NCBI RefSeq assembly: GCF_011250565.1
Contig: NZ_JAANMS010000015.1
Coordinates: forward strand, 1 to 64,000
Origin: Nocardioides sp. IC4_145
GTDB taxonomy: Bacteria > Actinomycetota > Actinomycetes > Propionibacteriales > Nocardioidaceae
DNA: 64,000 nt
Direction: 5' to 3'
Shown here: one piece after another, positions 38,807-49,340 of the stretch
Layout: every line of letters begins with the position of its first letter
Numbering within the stretch: position 1 is the stretch's first letter
Program-made: the position numbers and the translations under genes
The notes under the pieces: model-generated
The model's database searches: none
The model's input: only the letters and a program-made list of their open reading frames with translations
What the model was told of the DNA's origin: nothing

Positions 38807-38968
38807 CCACGGTCACCGGGTTTCGACACGGCTCGCAGGCGCTCGCCTGCTCAACCAGCGGCCACGGTCACCGGGTTTCGACACGGCTCGCAGGCGCTCG
38901 CCTGCTCAACCAGCGGCCACGGTCACCGGGTTTCGACACGGCTCGCAGGCGCTCGCCTGCTCAACCAG
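38807..38968 (-). repeat. Intergenic repeat, three 55-bp tandem copies
   Basis: Units start at 38807, 38862 and 38917. Each reads CCACGGTCACCGGG, TTTCGACACGGCTCGCAGGC, GCTCGCCTGCTCAACCAGCG; the third is cut at the last few bases. The copies are identical where complete. With the forward copies at 38702-38784 they form a long interrupted inverted repeat between two convergent genes. Confidence 0.9.
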
Positions 38969-38987
38969 ACGGGTGTCGCCAGAGCCT

Positions 38988-41018
38988 TCAGTCGAGGCCG
39001 TTGGCCCGACGGATGACGTCGACGATGCCGCCCATGATCTCGGTGAGGCCGAAGTCCTTGGGGGTGTAGACGGCGGCGACGCCGGCCTCGACGAGCCGGC
39101 GGCCGTCGGAGTCGGGGATGATGCCGCCGACGATGACCGGGACGTCGGACATGCCGGCCTCGCGGAGCCCGTCGAGCACCGCGGGGACGAGCTCCATGTG
39201 CGACCCGGACAGGATCGAGAGACCCACGCAGTGGACGTCCTCGGCGACGGCGGCCGACACGATCTGCTCGGGCGTGAGGCGGATGCCCTGGTAGATCACC
39301 TCGAAGCCGGCGTCGCGGGCCCGGACGGCGACCTGCTCGGCGCCGTTGCTGTGGCCGTCGAGGCCGGGCTTGCCGACGAGCAGGCGCAGCCGGCCGCCCG
39401 TGTTGCCCGACAGCTCCTCACCGGTGGCCCGGACGCGCTCGCGCACGGCCGACAGCTCGGCGCCGGCCTGGCCGGCGGAGGCCGCGACGACCGCACCGGA
39501 GACGCCGGTCGGCGCGCGGAACTCGCCGAACACCTCGCGCAGCGTGCCGGCCCACTCCCCGGTCGTCGCCCCGGCGCGGGCCGCGGCCAGCGTCGGCAGC
39601 ATGAGGTTCGCGTCGGTCTTGGCGGCCTCGGCGAGGTCGGCGAGCGCGCGGGCGACCTCGTCCTCGTCGCGCTCGGCCTTCCAGGCCTCGACCGACGCGA
39701 CGGCGGAGGCCTCGGCCTGCGGGTCGGCGGTCATGATCGCGCCGTCGAGGTCGGCGGTCAGCGGGGACGGCTCGGTGGTCTCGAACTTGTTGACCCCGAC
39801 GATGATCTCGTCGCCAGCCTCGATGCGTGCCCGGCGGGCGGCGTGGGCGGAGACCAGCTCCTGCTTCATGTAGCCCGACTCCACCGCGGCGATCGCACCG
39901 CCCATGGCCTGGACCCGGTCGATCTCGGCCTTGGCGCCCGCGACCAGCTCGGCGACCTTGGCCTCGACCACCGTCGAGCCGGTGAAGATGTCGTCGTACT
40001 CCAGCAGGTCGGACTCGAAGGCCAGCACCTGCTGCAGCCGCAGCGACCACTGCTGGTCCCACGGGCGGGGCAGGCCGAGCGCCTCGTTCCACGCCGGCAG
40101 CTGGATGGCGCGGGCGCGGGCGTCCTTGGACAGCGTCACGCCGAGCATCTCCAGCACGATCCGCTGGACGTTGTTCTCCGGCTGCGCCTCGGTCAGGCCC
40201 AGGGAGTTGACCTGCACGCCGTAGCGGAACCGGCGCATCTTCGGGTCCTGGACGCCGTAGCGCTCGCGGGTGATCTCGTCCCACAGCTCGACGAAGGCGC
40301 GCATCTTGCACATCTCCTCGACGAACCGCACGCCGGCGTTGACGAAGAACGAGATCCGGCCGACGACCTTCTCGAAGTCGTCCTCGGAGACCTGGCCCGA
40401 CGCCTTGACCTGGTCCAGCACCGCGATCGCGGTGCACAGCGCGTACGCCAGCTCCTGCGTCGGCGTCGCGCCGGCCTCCTGCAGGTGGTAGCTGCAGATG
40501 TTGATCGGGTTCCACTTCGGGATCTGGTGGACCGTGTAGGCGATCATGTCGGCGATCAGCCGCAGGGAGTGCTCGGGCGGGAACACGTAGGTCCCCCGCG
40601 AGAGGTACTCCTTGATGATGTCGTTCTGGGTCGTGCCGGCCAGCAGCGCGGCGACCTCCTCCGGCGTCGCCCTCCCCTCCGGCACGCCCGCCTGCTCCTC
40701 GGCGACGACCTGGTACATCGCCAGCAGCCACATGGCCGTGGCGTTGATGGTCATCGAGGTGTTCATCTCCGTCAGCGGGATGGAGTCGAACAGCTTGCGC
40801 ATCTCACCCAGGTGCGGCACCGGCACGCCGACCTTGCCGACCTCGCCGCGGGCCATCACGGAATCGGGGTCGTAGCCGGTCTGCGTCGGCAGGTCGAAGG
40901 CGACCGAGAGCCCGGTCTGCCCCTTCGCGAGGTTCGAGCGGTAGAGCGCGTTGGACGCCTCGGCGGTCGAGTGGCCGGCGTACGTCCGCATCACCCAGGG
41001 GCGATCCTTCTCGGTCAT
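38988..41018 (-). CDS. ecm: Ethylmalonyl-CoA mutase (MeaA family)
   Basis: 676 residues; one-chain B12-dependent acyl-CoA mutase with catalytic barrel (about 1-520) and cobalamin-binding domain (about 545-676; KPGLDGHSNGAEQVA holds the DxHxxG motif). MRTYAGHSTAEASNALYRSN, then FDLPTQTGYDPDSVMARGEV and YGVQVNSLGLTEAQPENNVQ match MeaA/ethylmalonyl-CoA mutase rather than methylmalonyl-CoA mutase. It converts (2R)-ethylmalonyl-CoA to methylsuccinyl-CoA, the step after Ccr and epimerase. A TACCCT box stands 7 nt before the ATG, and a TACC-N4-GGTA site 24 nt before it. Start at 41018 gives the usual length. Confidence 0.93.
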   Translation of the reverse strand: MTEKDRPWVMRTYAGHSTAEASNALYRSNLAKGQTGLSVAFDLPTQTGYDPDSVMARGEVGKVGVPVPHLGEMRKLFDSIPLTEMNTSMTINATAMWLLAMYQVVAEEQAGVPEGRATPEEVAALLAGTTQNDIIKEYLSRGTYVFPPEHSLRLIADMIAYTVHQIPKWNPINICSYHLQEAGATPTQELAYALCTAIAVLDQVKASGQVSEDDFEKVVGRISFFVNAGVRFVEEMCKMRAFVELWDEITRERYGVQDPKMRRFRYGVQVNSLGLTEAQPENNVQRIVLEMLGVTLSKDARARAIQLPAWNEALGLPRPWDQQWSLRLQQVLAFESDLLEYDDIFTGSTVVEAKVAELVAGAKAEIDRVQAMGGAIAAVESGYMKQELVSAHAARRARIEAGDEIIVGVNKFETTEPSPLTADLDGAIMTADPQAEASAVASVEAWKAERDEDEVARALADLAEAAKTDANLMLPTLAAARAGATTGEWAGTLREVFGEFRAPTGVSGAVVAASAGQAGAELSAVRERVRATGEELSGNTGGRLRLLVGKPGLDGHSNGAEQVAVRARDAGFEVIYQGIRLTPEQIVSAAVAEDVHCVGLSILSGSHMELVPAVLDGLREAGMSDVPVIVGGIIPDSDGRRLVEAGVAAVYTPKDFGLTEIMGGIVDVIRRANGLD

Positions 41019-41025
41019 GGACCGA

Positions 41026-41031
41026 AGGGTA
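41026..41031 (-). promoter_or_regulatory. Leaderless -10 box of ecm
   Basis: TACCCT on the minus strand, 7 nt before the ATG at 41018. Confidence 0.5.
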
Positions 41032-41041
41032 GGCCGCGCGA

Positions 41042-41053
41042 TACCGGTTGGTA
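41042..41053. promoter_or_regulatory. TACC-N4-GGTA palindrome upstream of ecm
   Basis: ATACC-GGTT-GGTAAC, perfect in the eight defined bases. It lies 24-35 nt before the ATG, between the -10 box and the -35 region, well placed for repression. TACCGGYTGGTAAC is shared with 31562. Confidence 0.55.
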
Positions 41054-41112
41054 ACCGGCCGGACGTGTGGGATGGCCGACACGCCGTGCGCCGCGCGGTC
41101 GGGGCACCGGGC

Positions 41113-41418
41113 TCAGGCTCCGACGACCTCGCGCTCGAGCTCCACCACGGCGCGCAGCCGGGACAGGTGCAGCATCCGCCGCACGGACGGCCCGCACCCG
41201 CGGAGCATGAGGTGGTGGCCGTCGCGGGTCGCGACCAGCGTCGCCACCGCGAGCAGCCGCAGGGCGGTGAGGTCGACGGCGCCGACCTCGGTGAGGTCGA
41301 GCACCACCTCGTCGTGCCCCGCGAGGTGGTGGTAGATCGCGTCGCGCGCCTCCGGCGTGCTGCGCACGTCGAAGTCACCGCTCAGCACGAGCGTGGGTCC
41401 GTCGGCCACGATGTCCAT
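41113..41418 (-). CDS. STAS-domain protein
   Basis: 101 residues, a single STAS domain as in anti-sigma factor antagonists: VADGPTLVLSGDFDVRSTPE, then VVLDLTEVGAVDLTALRLLA. In SpoIIAA-type proteins a Ser at the helix start (DSSG) is phosphorylated; here the place reads AVDLTAL, with only a Thr nearby. So it may be regulated differently or not at all. GGAGAAGAGG lies before the ATG. No anti-sigma factor gene is next to it. Confidence 0.85.
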   Translation of the reverse strand: MDIVADGPTLVLSGDFDVRSTPEARDAIYHHLAGHDEVVLDLTEVGAVDLTALRLLAVATLVATRDGHHLMLRGCGPSVRRMLHLSRLRAVVELEREVVGA

Positions 41419-41559
41419 TCCGCCTCTTCTCCCGACCCCCGGACCCCTGAGAAAGCCCGGGAAGCGTGCGCTGCGTCACCCTTCTACCCATAGTGACGCC
41501 GCGGCAGGCGTTCCGGTTGCCTCCCCAGGGGTGGAATCCGCGTGTCGGTCGTGGCTTCT

Positions 41560-42165
41560 TCAACCAGTCGCGGCGGGAGCCGGCGCCTCGGTGAGGCGCC
41601 CCCGCGGGCGGGCGAGCACCAGCGCGGCGGTCCCGAGCCCGAGGAGCACGGTCCCCGCGACGCCGCCCGGGGCGAAGATGTGGTCGGTGTGCACCAGCCA
41701 GGCGCCGGGCAGGAGCAGCACTCCCCCGGCCGCCCGGACGCCGTAGCGATGCAGCTGGTCGGCGAGCAGCACGACCACGGTCGCCAGCAGCGCCCACGAG
41801 CCGACCTCGCCGAGCGGGGTGCCGAGGCGGAACAGCAGCCGGACCTCGTCGGGCCGCGGCACCCCCGGCCCGAGCTCCCGCGTCACCCACCCGGCGGCGA
41901 TGCCGCTCACCACGTCGAGCGCGGTGTAGCAGGTCGCATAGGTGTACGCCGCCAGCCGCACCACCCACGCGACCGGGTCGGTCCGCCGCCCCACGACGGC
42001 GGCCAGCGCCACGCCGACCAGCGGGAAGACCAGCAGGCCGGGCAGGTGCAGGGTGAACCACCGGTCCGCGGTCGCGTAGGACAGCGAGTGCGGGTGGAAG
42101 AGGCCGACCACGCCGAGCGCGAGCCCCGGCAGCGCCAGCACGGCGGCGTACGCCCGTCGGTCCAT
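41560..42165 (-). CDS. Multi-pass membrane protein of unknown function
   Basis: 201 residues with about five or six hydrophobic segments (YAAVLALPGLALGVVGLF; LHLPGLLVFPLVGVALAAVV; AAYTYATCYTALDVVSGIA; GEVGSWALLATVVVLLADQL; and GGVAGTVLLGLGTAALVLA). Looks like an integral membrane protein; no family recognised. The start is the ATG at 42165, with TACCGT 7 nt upstream; the frame is open 17 codons further. Divergent from the cobalamin adenosyltransferase gene with 43 bp between. Confidence 0.75.
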   Translation of the reverse strand: MDRRAYAAVLALPGLALGVVGLFHPHSLSYATADRWFTLHLPGLLVFPLVGVALAAVVGRRTDPVAWVVRLAAYTYATCYTALDVVSGIAAGWVTRELGPGVPRPDEVRLLFRLGTPLGEVGSWALLATVVVLLADQLHRYGVRAAGGVLLLPGAWLVHTDHIFAPGGVAGTVLLGLGTAALVLARPRGRLTEAPAPAATG

Positions 42166-42172
42166 GCGCCCG

Positions 42173-42178
42173 ACGGTA
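42173..42178 (-). promoter_or_regulatory. Leaderless -10 box of the membrane protein gene
   Basis: TACCGT on the minus strand, 7 nt before the ATG at 42165. Confidence 0.5.
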
Positions 42179-42195
42179 GCCGCGGACCTGATCGC

Positions 42196-42201
42196 TAGCC
42201 T
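42196..42201 (+). promoter_or_regulatory. Leaderless -10 box of the adenosyltransferase gene
   Basis: TAGCCT, 7 nt before the ATG at 42209. The two divergent -10 boxes here are only 17 nt apart, so the promoters must overlap. Confidence 0.5.
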
Positions 42202-42208
42202 CGCGGTC

Positions 42209-42793
42209 ATGGTCAACCTGACGCGGATCTACACCCGGACCGGCGACGGCGGCGAGACCCGTCTCGGCGACATGAGCCTCACGACGAAGAACGACCCGCG
42301 GCTGCACGCCTACGCCGACGTCGACGAGGCCAACGCCCACCTCGGGCTCGCCGTCGTCCGAGGCGGCCTGGACGAGGACGTCGTCGCGGTGCTCACCCAC
42401 GTCCAGAACGACCTCTTCGACGTGGGCGCCGACTTCTGCACGCCGGTCGTGCCGGACCCGGAGTACCCGCCGCTGCGCATCGAGCAGGACTACGTCGACC
42501 GGCTCGAGGGCTGGTGCGACCACTACAACGAGGAGCTGCCGGCCCTGCGGTCCTTCATCCTCAACGGCGGCACCGAGGGCGCGGCCCACCTCCACGTCGC
42601 GCGCACCGTCGTGCGCCGTGCCGAGCGGTCGGCCTGGGCCGCCTTCGAGCAGCACGCCGAGTCGATGAACAAGCTGGCGATCACCTACCTCAACCGCCTC
42701 TCCGACCTGCTCTTCATCCTCGCCCGCCACGCGAACCGCCACCAGGGCGACGTGCTGTGGGTGCCGGGCGGCGAGCGGGGTAGCGCGGACTAG
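42209..42793 (+). CDS. Cob(I)alamin adenosyltransferase (PduO type)
   Basis: 194 residues. TRIYTRTGDGGETRLGDMSL is the ATP-binding signature of PduO-type enzymes; HAYADVDEANAHLGLA and QNDLFDVGADFCTP follow, with TVVRRAERSAWAAFEQ and LNRLSDLLFILARHANRHQG near the end. It makes adenosylcobalamin, the cofactor of ethylmalonyl-CoA mutase whose gene lies 1.2 kb away. Its stop shares the palindromic CTAG (42790-42793) with the convergent gene. Confidence 0.95.
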   Translation: MVNLTRIYTRTGDGGETRLGDMSLTTKNDPRLHAYADVDEANAHLGLAVVRGGLDEDVVAVLTHVQNDLFDVGADFCTPVVPDPEYPPLRIEQDYVDRLEGWCDHYNEELPALRSFILNGGTEGAAHLHVARTVVRRAERSAWAAFEQHAESMNKLAITYLNRLSDLLFILARHANRHQGDVLWVPGGERGSAD

Positions 42794-43089
42794 TCCCCGT
42801 CGGGGACGGCCGGCCGGTCGGCGTGCCCCAGCGACCGGCCGGGGGCGACCAGGTCGCGCACGCGCCGCTTGAGCTCGGTGACCTCGGGGAAGCCGCCGTC
42901 GCGCTTGCGGTTCCAGACCGGCTCGCCGTCGACGTCGATCCGGAAGACCCCGCCGGTGGCCGGCGCGAGGGCGACCTCGGCGAGCTCGTCGGCGAAGGTG
43001 GTGAGCAGCTCGCCCTGGTACCACTGCGCCCGCAGCAGCCAGCGGCACTGCGTGCAGTAGGTGATGACCACCCGGTGCCGGGATGTCAC
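42790..43089 (-). CDS. SelW/Rdx-family protein
   Basis: 99 residues, thioredoxin-like Rdx fold. VVITYCTQCRWLLRAQWYQG carries the CxxC redox motif (CTQC); GGVFRIDVDGEPVWNRKRDG and FPEVTELKRRVRDL complete the SelT/SelW/SelH pattern, with Cys where animal proteins have selenocysteine. Proposed thiol redox role; not proven. The GTG start overlaps the end of the MFS transporter gene by 4 nt, so they are co-translated. Its stop overlaps that of the adenosyltransferase. Confidence 0.88.
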   Translation of the reverse strand: MTSRHRVVITYCTQCRWLLRAQWYQGELLTTFADELAEVALAPATGGVFRIDVDGEPVWNRKRDGGFPEVTELKRRVRDLVAPGRSLGHADRPAVPDGD

Positions 43090-44288
43090 GCCGGCTCCCG
43101 CACGGACGGCCCGCCCGGCACCGGCGGCCGCGCGGCGAGGACGGCGGCGGCAGCCGGGACCATGAGCGCGGCGACGACCAGCAGGGCGTCGAGCGTGCCG
43201 ACGTGGTCGCCCAGCAGGCCGAGCAGCGGCGGGCCGGCGAGGAACGCGCCGTACCCGATCGTCGAGACCACGCTCACCCGGGCCGCCGCACGCCCCGGGT
43301 CGTCGGCCGCGGCGCTCATGCCGACCGGGAAGCCCAGCGAGGAGCCGAGGCCCCACACCAGGATGCCGAGAGCGACCAGCACGACGTGGCCGCCGAGGAC
43401 GGTCAGCAGGATGCCGGCGCAGGCCGCGGCACAGCTGGCCCACAGGGTCGGCGCGCGACCGAAGCGGTCGAGCACGACCGGGCCGAGCAGCCGGCCGCCG
43501 GTCATCGCGGTGACGAACAGCGCGAACCCGGCGACGCCCACCCAGTGCTCGGCGGCGTACCCGTCGATGAGCGCGAGCGTGAGCCAGTCGTTCGCGGCGC
43601 CCTCGGCGACGGCGAACGCCAGCACCATCAGGCCGATCGCCAGCAGTCGCGGCTCGGTCCAGGCCGACCGCGGCCGCTCGGCGTGCTCGACGGCGGGCTC
43701 GGGCGGCAGGAACGTCGCGGCCGCCCGCCAGACGACCAGCAGCGCGACGGCGCAGCCCGCGGCGAGGTGGACGGGCATCGGCAGCGACACGGCGGTCAAC
43801 GGGATGCCGATGGCGGCGCCGCCGATCGAGCCGAGCGACCAGCCGGCGTGGAAGCGCGGCATCACCGTGCGGGCCAGGCGCCGCTCGACCTCGGCGCCCT
43901 CGACATTCATCGCCACGTCCCACACACCGATGCCGATGCCGTAGACGAAGAACGCCGTCGCCGTGGCCGGCACCGACTCGAGCACGCCTGCGGCGACGCC
44001 GGCACCCGAGAGACCGACCGCGCAGGCGACGACGCCGGCGCGCACGACCCTGGACGCGCCGTACCGCCCGATCAGCCGCCCGGTGGCCGGCAGCGCGAGG
44101 ATCGAGCCGACGGAGATCGCCAGCAGCAGCAGGCCGAGCGCGCCGTTGTCGAGGTCGAGGTGCTCGCGGATGTCCGGCAGTCGCGAGACCAGGCTCGCGA
44201 AGAGGAGACCGTTGAGGCCGAAGGTGAGGCCGACGGCGTTGCGGGTGCGCAGCAGCGCGGGGGCGGGGAGGGCGGAGGTGTCAGCCAC
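43086..44288 (-). CDS. MFS transporter
   Basis: 400 residues with 12 predicted helices. GLNGLLFASLVSRLPDIREH at helix 1 and RLIGRYGASRVVRAGV at the loop after helix 2 are MFS features of the type seen in sugar/inner-membrane transport (YbjJ-like) proteins; FVYGIGIGVWDVAMNVEGAE is also typical. Substrate unknown. The first 8 nt overlap the end of the DUF2550 gene, and the end overlaps the SelW-like gene, giving a tight run of three genes. Confidence 0.88.
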   Translation of the reverse strand: MADTSALPAPALLRTRNAVGLTFGLNGLLFASLVSRLPDIREHLDLDNGALGLLLLAISVGSILALPATGRLIGRYGASRVVRAGVVACAVGLSGAGVAAGVLESVPATATAFFVYGIGIGVWDVAMNVEGAEVERRLARTVMPRFHAGWSLGSIGGAAIGIPLTAVSLPMPVHLAAGCAVALLVVWRAAATFLPPEPAVEHAERPRSAWTEPRLLAIGLMVLAFAVAEGAANDWLTLALIDGYAAEHWVGVAGFALFVTAMTGGRLLGPVVLDRFGRAPTLWASCAAACAGILLTVLGGHVVLVALGILVWGLGSSLGFPVGMSAAADDPGRAAARVSVVSTIGYGAFLAGPPLLGLLGDHVGTLDALLVVAALMVPAAAAVLAARPPVPGGPSVREPA

Positions 44289-44724
44289 GGGTCCAGTCGG
44301 TGCCAGGAGGGCGGGCCTCGAGCCAGGCCTGGAAGCCGGTCAGCGAGGCGGGGCTCATCGCCAGCTCCACCTCGCCCTCACGGGTCTGGCAGGAGATGAC
44401 GAGGTGGTCGGGGTAGAGCGACATCTGCTCGGGAGCCTCGGGCTCGCGGCGGCCGTCGTAGGCGAGCCGTTCGCGCTGCCAGGTCCGCTTCGGGCGCGGG
44501 GAGAGCGAGAAGATCCGGAACCACTCGAGCGTCTCGCCGGAGTAGCGCCCGAGGCCGAGAACCCAACCGCGTCCGGCCCTCTCGGACCGGACGCGGTGGC
44601 TGAGCTCGAAGGTGCCCCCGTGGCGGGACAGCACCCGGCGGCGCACGATGAGTGCGGCGCCGTAGAGCAGGACGAGCAGGAGCAGCAGACCGGCTGCGTC
44701 GAGCAGCCACTGCCACACCGGCAT
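44281..44724 (-). CDS. DUF2550 membrane protein
   Basis: 147 residues. One N-terminal helix (WLLDAAGLLLLLVLLYGAAL) is followed by a soluble domain (VRRRVLSRHGGTFELSHRVR, RGWVLGLGRYSGETLEWFRI, FSLSPRPKRTW). This matches DUF2550, an actinobacterial family almost always encoded just after atpC. Function unknown. AGGGAGAGGGG lies a few bases before the ATG. Confidence 0.88.
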   Translation of the reverse strand: MPVWQWLLDAAGLLLLLVLLYGAALIVRRRVLSRHGGTFELSHRVRSERAGRGWVLGLGRYSGETLEWFRIFSLSPRPKRTWQRERLAYDGRREPEAPEQMSLYPDHLVISCQTREGEVELAMSPASLTGFQAWLEARPPGTDWTRG

Positions 44725-44855
44725 CGGGTCCCCTCTCCCTCGGAAGTGTCGTCACCCTAGCGGGCGGCGACGGGGAGCCCGGTGCCGGGTCGTGCAGGGT
44801 TCCCGCAGGTGTGGTGCGGGGGTGGAACGGGGTCGTGCAGGAGCGGTGCGCCGGG

Positions 44856-45248
44856 TCAGCGCACGCGCTCGACGGCGCGGATCCGGGCCTCGGCGCGGCG
44901 CACGCGGCGCTCGGCCTCGCCCCCGGAGCCGATGAGGCCGCGGGCCTCGTCGAGCTCGGCGCGAGCCTGGTCGACGTCGACCTCCGAGGCGAGCATGGCC
45001 CGCTCGGAGAGGATCGAGACCCGGTCGCCGGCGACCGAGAGGAACCCACCGTCGACCACGGCGATGACGACGTCGCCGCCGACCTCCGCGATCTCGACGA
45101 CCGCGTCAGTGAGCAGGGAGAGCATCGGCGCGTGACCGCGCAGCACGCCGACGTCCCCCTCCACCGTGCGGGCGATGACCATGGTGGCCTCGCCGGACCA
45201 GACCGTGCGGTCGGCCGCGACGAGGGACACCGTGAGGTTCTCAGCCAT
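44856..45248 (-). CDS. atpC: ATP synthase epsilon subunit
   Basis: 130 residues. N-terminal beta domain (LTVSLVAADRTVWSGEATMV, then GDVGVLRGHAPMLSLL) and a short C-terminal helical hairpin (ASEVDVDQARAELDEARGLI, then RRVRRAEARIRAVERVR). Part of the central stalk and a brake on ATP hydrolysis. The ATG at 45248 is 10 nt after atpD. Last atp gene; DUF2550 follows 131 bp later. Confidence 0.95.
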   Translation of the reverse strand: MAENLTVSLVAADRTVWSGEATMVIARTVEGDVGVLRGHAPMLSLLTDAVVEIAEVGGDVVIAVVDGGFLSVAGDRVSILSERAMLASEVDVDQARAELDEARGLIGSGGEAERRVRRAEARIRAVERVR

Positions 45249-45258
45249 CGTCAGGTCC

Positions 45259-47651
<2,393 letters not shown>

Positions 47652-47654
47652 GCG

Positions 47655-49292
47655 TCAGCCCCGCTTCTGCTTGACGATCTGCTCCTGGTCCTCGTCCTCG
47701 AGCGCCTCGGCCGGAGCCTCGTGGCCGACCTTGATCGACCCGCCCTCGGAGGTCTCGAACTGGTCGAGGAAGGAGGTGTAGGCGTCCTCGACCGCGGTGG
47801 CCGTGTCGTCCTCGAACTTCAGGGACTCACGGATCGCGTTGAGGATGCCCTCGTGGGAGCGGCGGAGGTAGTCGAGGAACTCGCGCTCGAAGCGGAGGAC
47901 GTCCTCGACCGGCACGCGGTCGAGGCGACCGGTGGTGCCGAGCCACAGCGAGACCGTCATCTCCTCGACCGGGTAGGGCGAGTAGGCGGGCTGCTTGAGC
48001 AGGGCCATCAGGCGCTGGCCGCGGTCGAGCTGCTGGCGCGAGGCCGCGTCGAGGTCGGAGGCGAACATCGCGAACGCCTCCATCGCGCGGAACTGCGCCA
48101 GGTCGACCTTGAGCGAGCCGGTGACGGCCTTGAGCGCCTTGGTCATCGCCGCGCCACCGACGCGGGAGACCGACACGCCGACGTCGATCGCCGGGCGCTG
48201 GTTGGCCGCGAACAGGTCCGACTGCAGGAAGATCTGGCCGTCGGTGATCGAGATGACGTTGGTCGGGATGAACGCCGAGACGTCGTTGGCCTTGGTCTCG
48301 ACCATCGGCAGACCGGTCATCGAGCCCGCACCGAGGTCGTCGGAGAGCTTCGCGCACCGCTCGAGCAGGCGGCTGTGCAGGTAGAACACGTCACCCGGGT
48401 AGGCCTCGCGGCCCGGCGGGCGGCGCAGCAGCAGCGACACGGCGCGGTAGGCCTCGGCCTGCTTGGTCAGGTCGTCGAAGACGATGAGGACGTGCTTGCC
48501 GTCGTACATCCAGTGCTGGCCGATGGCCGAGCCGGTGTACGGCGCGAGGTACTTGAAGCCCGCGGAGTCCGACGCCGGTGCGGCGACGATGGTGGTGTAC
48601 TCCAGCGCGCCGGCCTCCTCGAGGGCGCCACGCACGGAGGCGATGGTCGAGCCCTTCTGGCCGACGGCGACGTAGATGCAGCGGACCTGCTTGCTCGGGT
48701 CGCCGGTCTCCCAGTACTGCTTCTGGTTGATGATCGTGTCGATCGCGACCGTGGTCTTGCCGGTCGCGCGGTCGCCGATGATCAGCTGGCGCTGGCCGCG
48801 GCCGATCGGCGTCAGGGCGTCGATCGCCTTGATGCCGGTGGCGAGGGGCTCGTGCACCGACTTGCGCTGCATCACCGACGGCGCCTGGAGCTCCAGGGCG
48901 CGGCGGCCCGAGGTCTCGATGTCGCCGAGGCCGTCGATCGGCTTGCCCAGCGGGTCCACGACGCGGCCGAGGTAGCCCTCGCCGACGGGGACCGAGAGGA
49001 CCTCGCCGGTGCGGCGGACCTTCTGGCCCTCCTCGATCTTGTCGAAGTCACCGAGGATGACGACGCCGATCTCGCGGGTGTCGAGGTTCAGGGCCAGGCC
49101 CAGGGTGCCGTCCTCGAACTCGAGCAGCTCGTTGGCCATGGCCGACGGCAGGCCGGACACGCGGGCGATGCCGTCGCCGGCCTCCGCCACGACGCCGACC
49201 TCTTCGCGGCTGGCGGCCTCGGGCTGGTAGTCGGCGACGTACTTCTGCAGCGCGTCGCGGATCTCCTCCGGACGGATGGAGAGCTCCGTCAT
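47655..49292 (-). CDS. atpA: ATP synthase alpha subunit
   Basis: 545 residues. Non-catalytic nucleotide-binding subunit: Walker A is [40 protein letters not shown] is Walker [21 protein letters not shown] is the alpha signature. The C-terminal tail ([21 protein letters not shown]) is longer and more acidic than in many bacteria, as seen in actinobacteria. Confidence 0.98.
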   Translation of the reverse strand: MTELSIRPEEIRDALQKYVADYQPEAASREEVGVVAEAGDGIARVSGLPSAMANELLEFEDGTLGLALNLDTREIGVVILGDFDKIEEGQKVRRTGEVLSVPVGEGYLGRVVDPLGKPIDGLGDIETSGRRALELQAPSVMQRKSVHEPLATGIKAIDALTPIGRGQRQLIIGDRATGKTTVAIDTIINQKQYWETGDPSKQVRCIYVAVGQKGSTIASVRGALEEAGALEYTTIVAAPASDSAGFKYLAPYTGSAIGQHWMYDGKHVLIVFDDLTKQAEAYRAVSLLLRRPPGREAYPGDVFYLHSRLLERCAKLSDDLGAGSMTGLPMVETKANDVSAFIPTNVISITDGQIFLQSDLFAANQRPAIDVGVSVSRVGGAAMTKALKAVTGSLKVDLAQFRAMEAFAMFASDLDAASRQQLDRGQRLMALLKQPAYSPYPVEEMTVSLWLGTTGRLDRVPVEDVLRFEREFLDYLRRSHEGILNAIRESLKFEDDTATAVEDAYTSFLDQFETSEGGSIKVGHEAPAEALEDEDQEQIVKQKRG

Positions 49293-49340
49293 CTCGGTTC
49301 CTTCTCTCTTGTCTCTACAGCTGTGAAGTGAGGGGGTGGG

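Noticed and set aside
38807..38968. CRISPR array
   Set aside because: The repeats are direct tandem copies without unique spacers and there are no cas genes.
38988..41018. Methylmalonyl-CoA mutase
   Set aside because: The sequence TYAGHSTAEASNALY and the PENNVQ region match the MeaA/ethylmalonyl-CoA type, and the chain is single and shorter than the large methylmalonyl-CoA mutase subunit.
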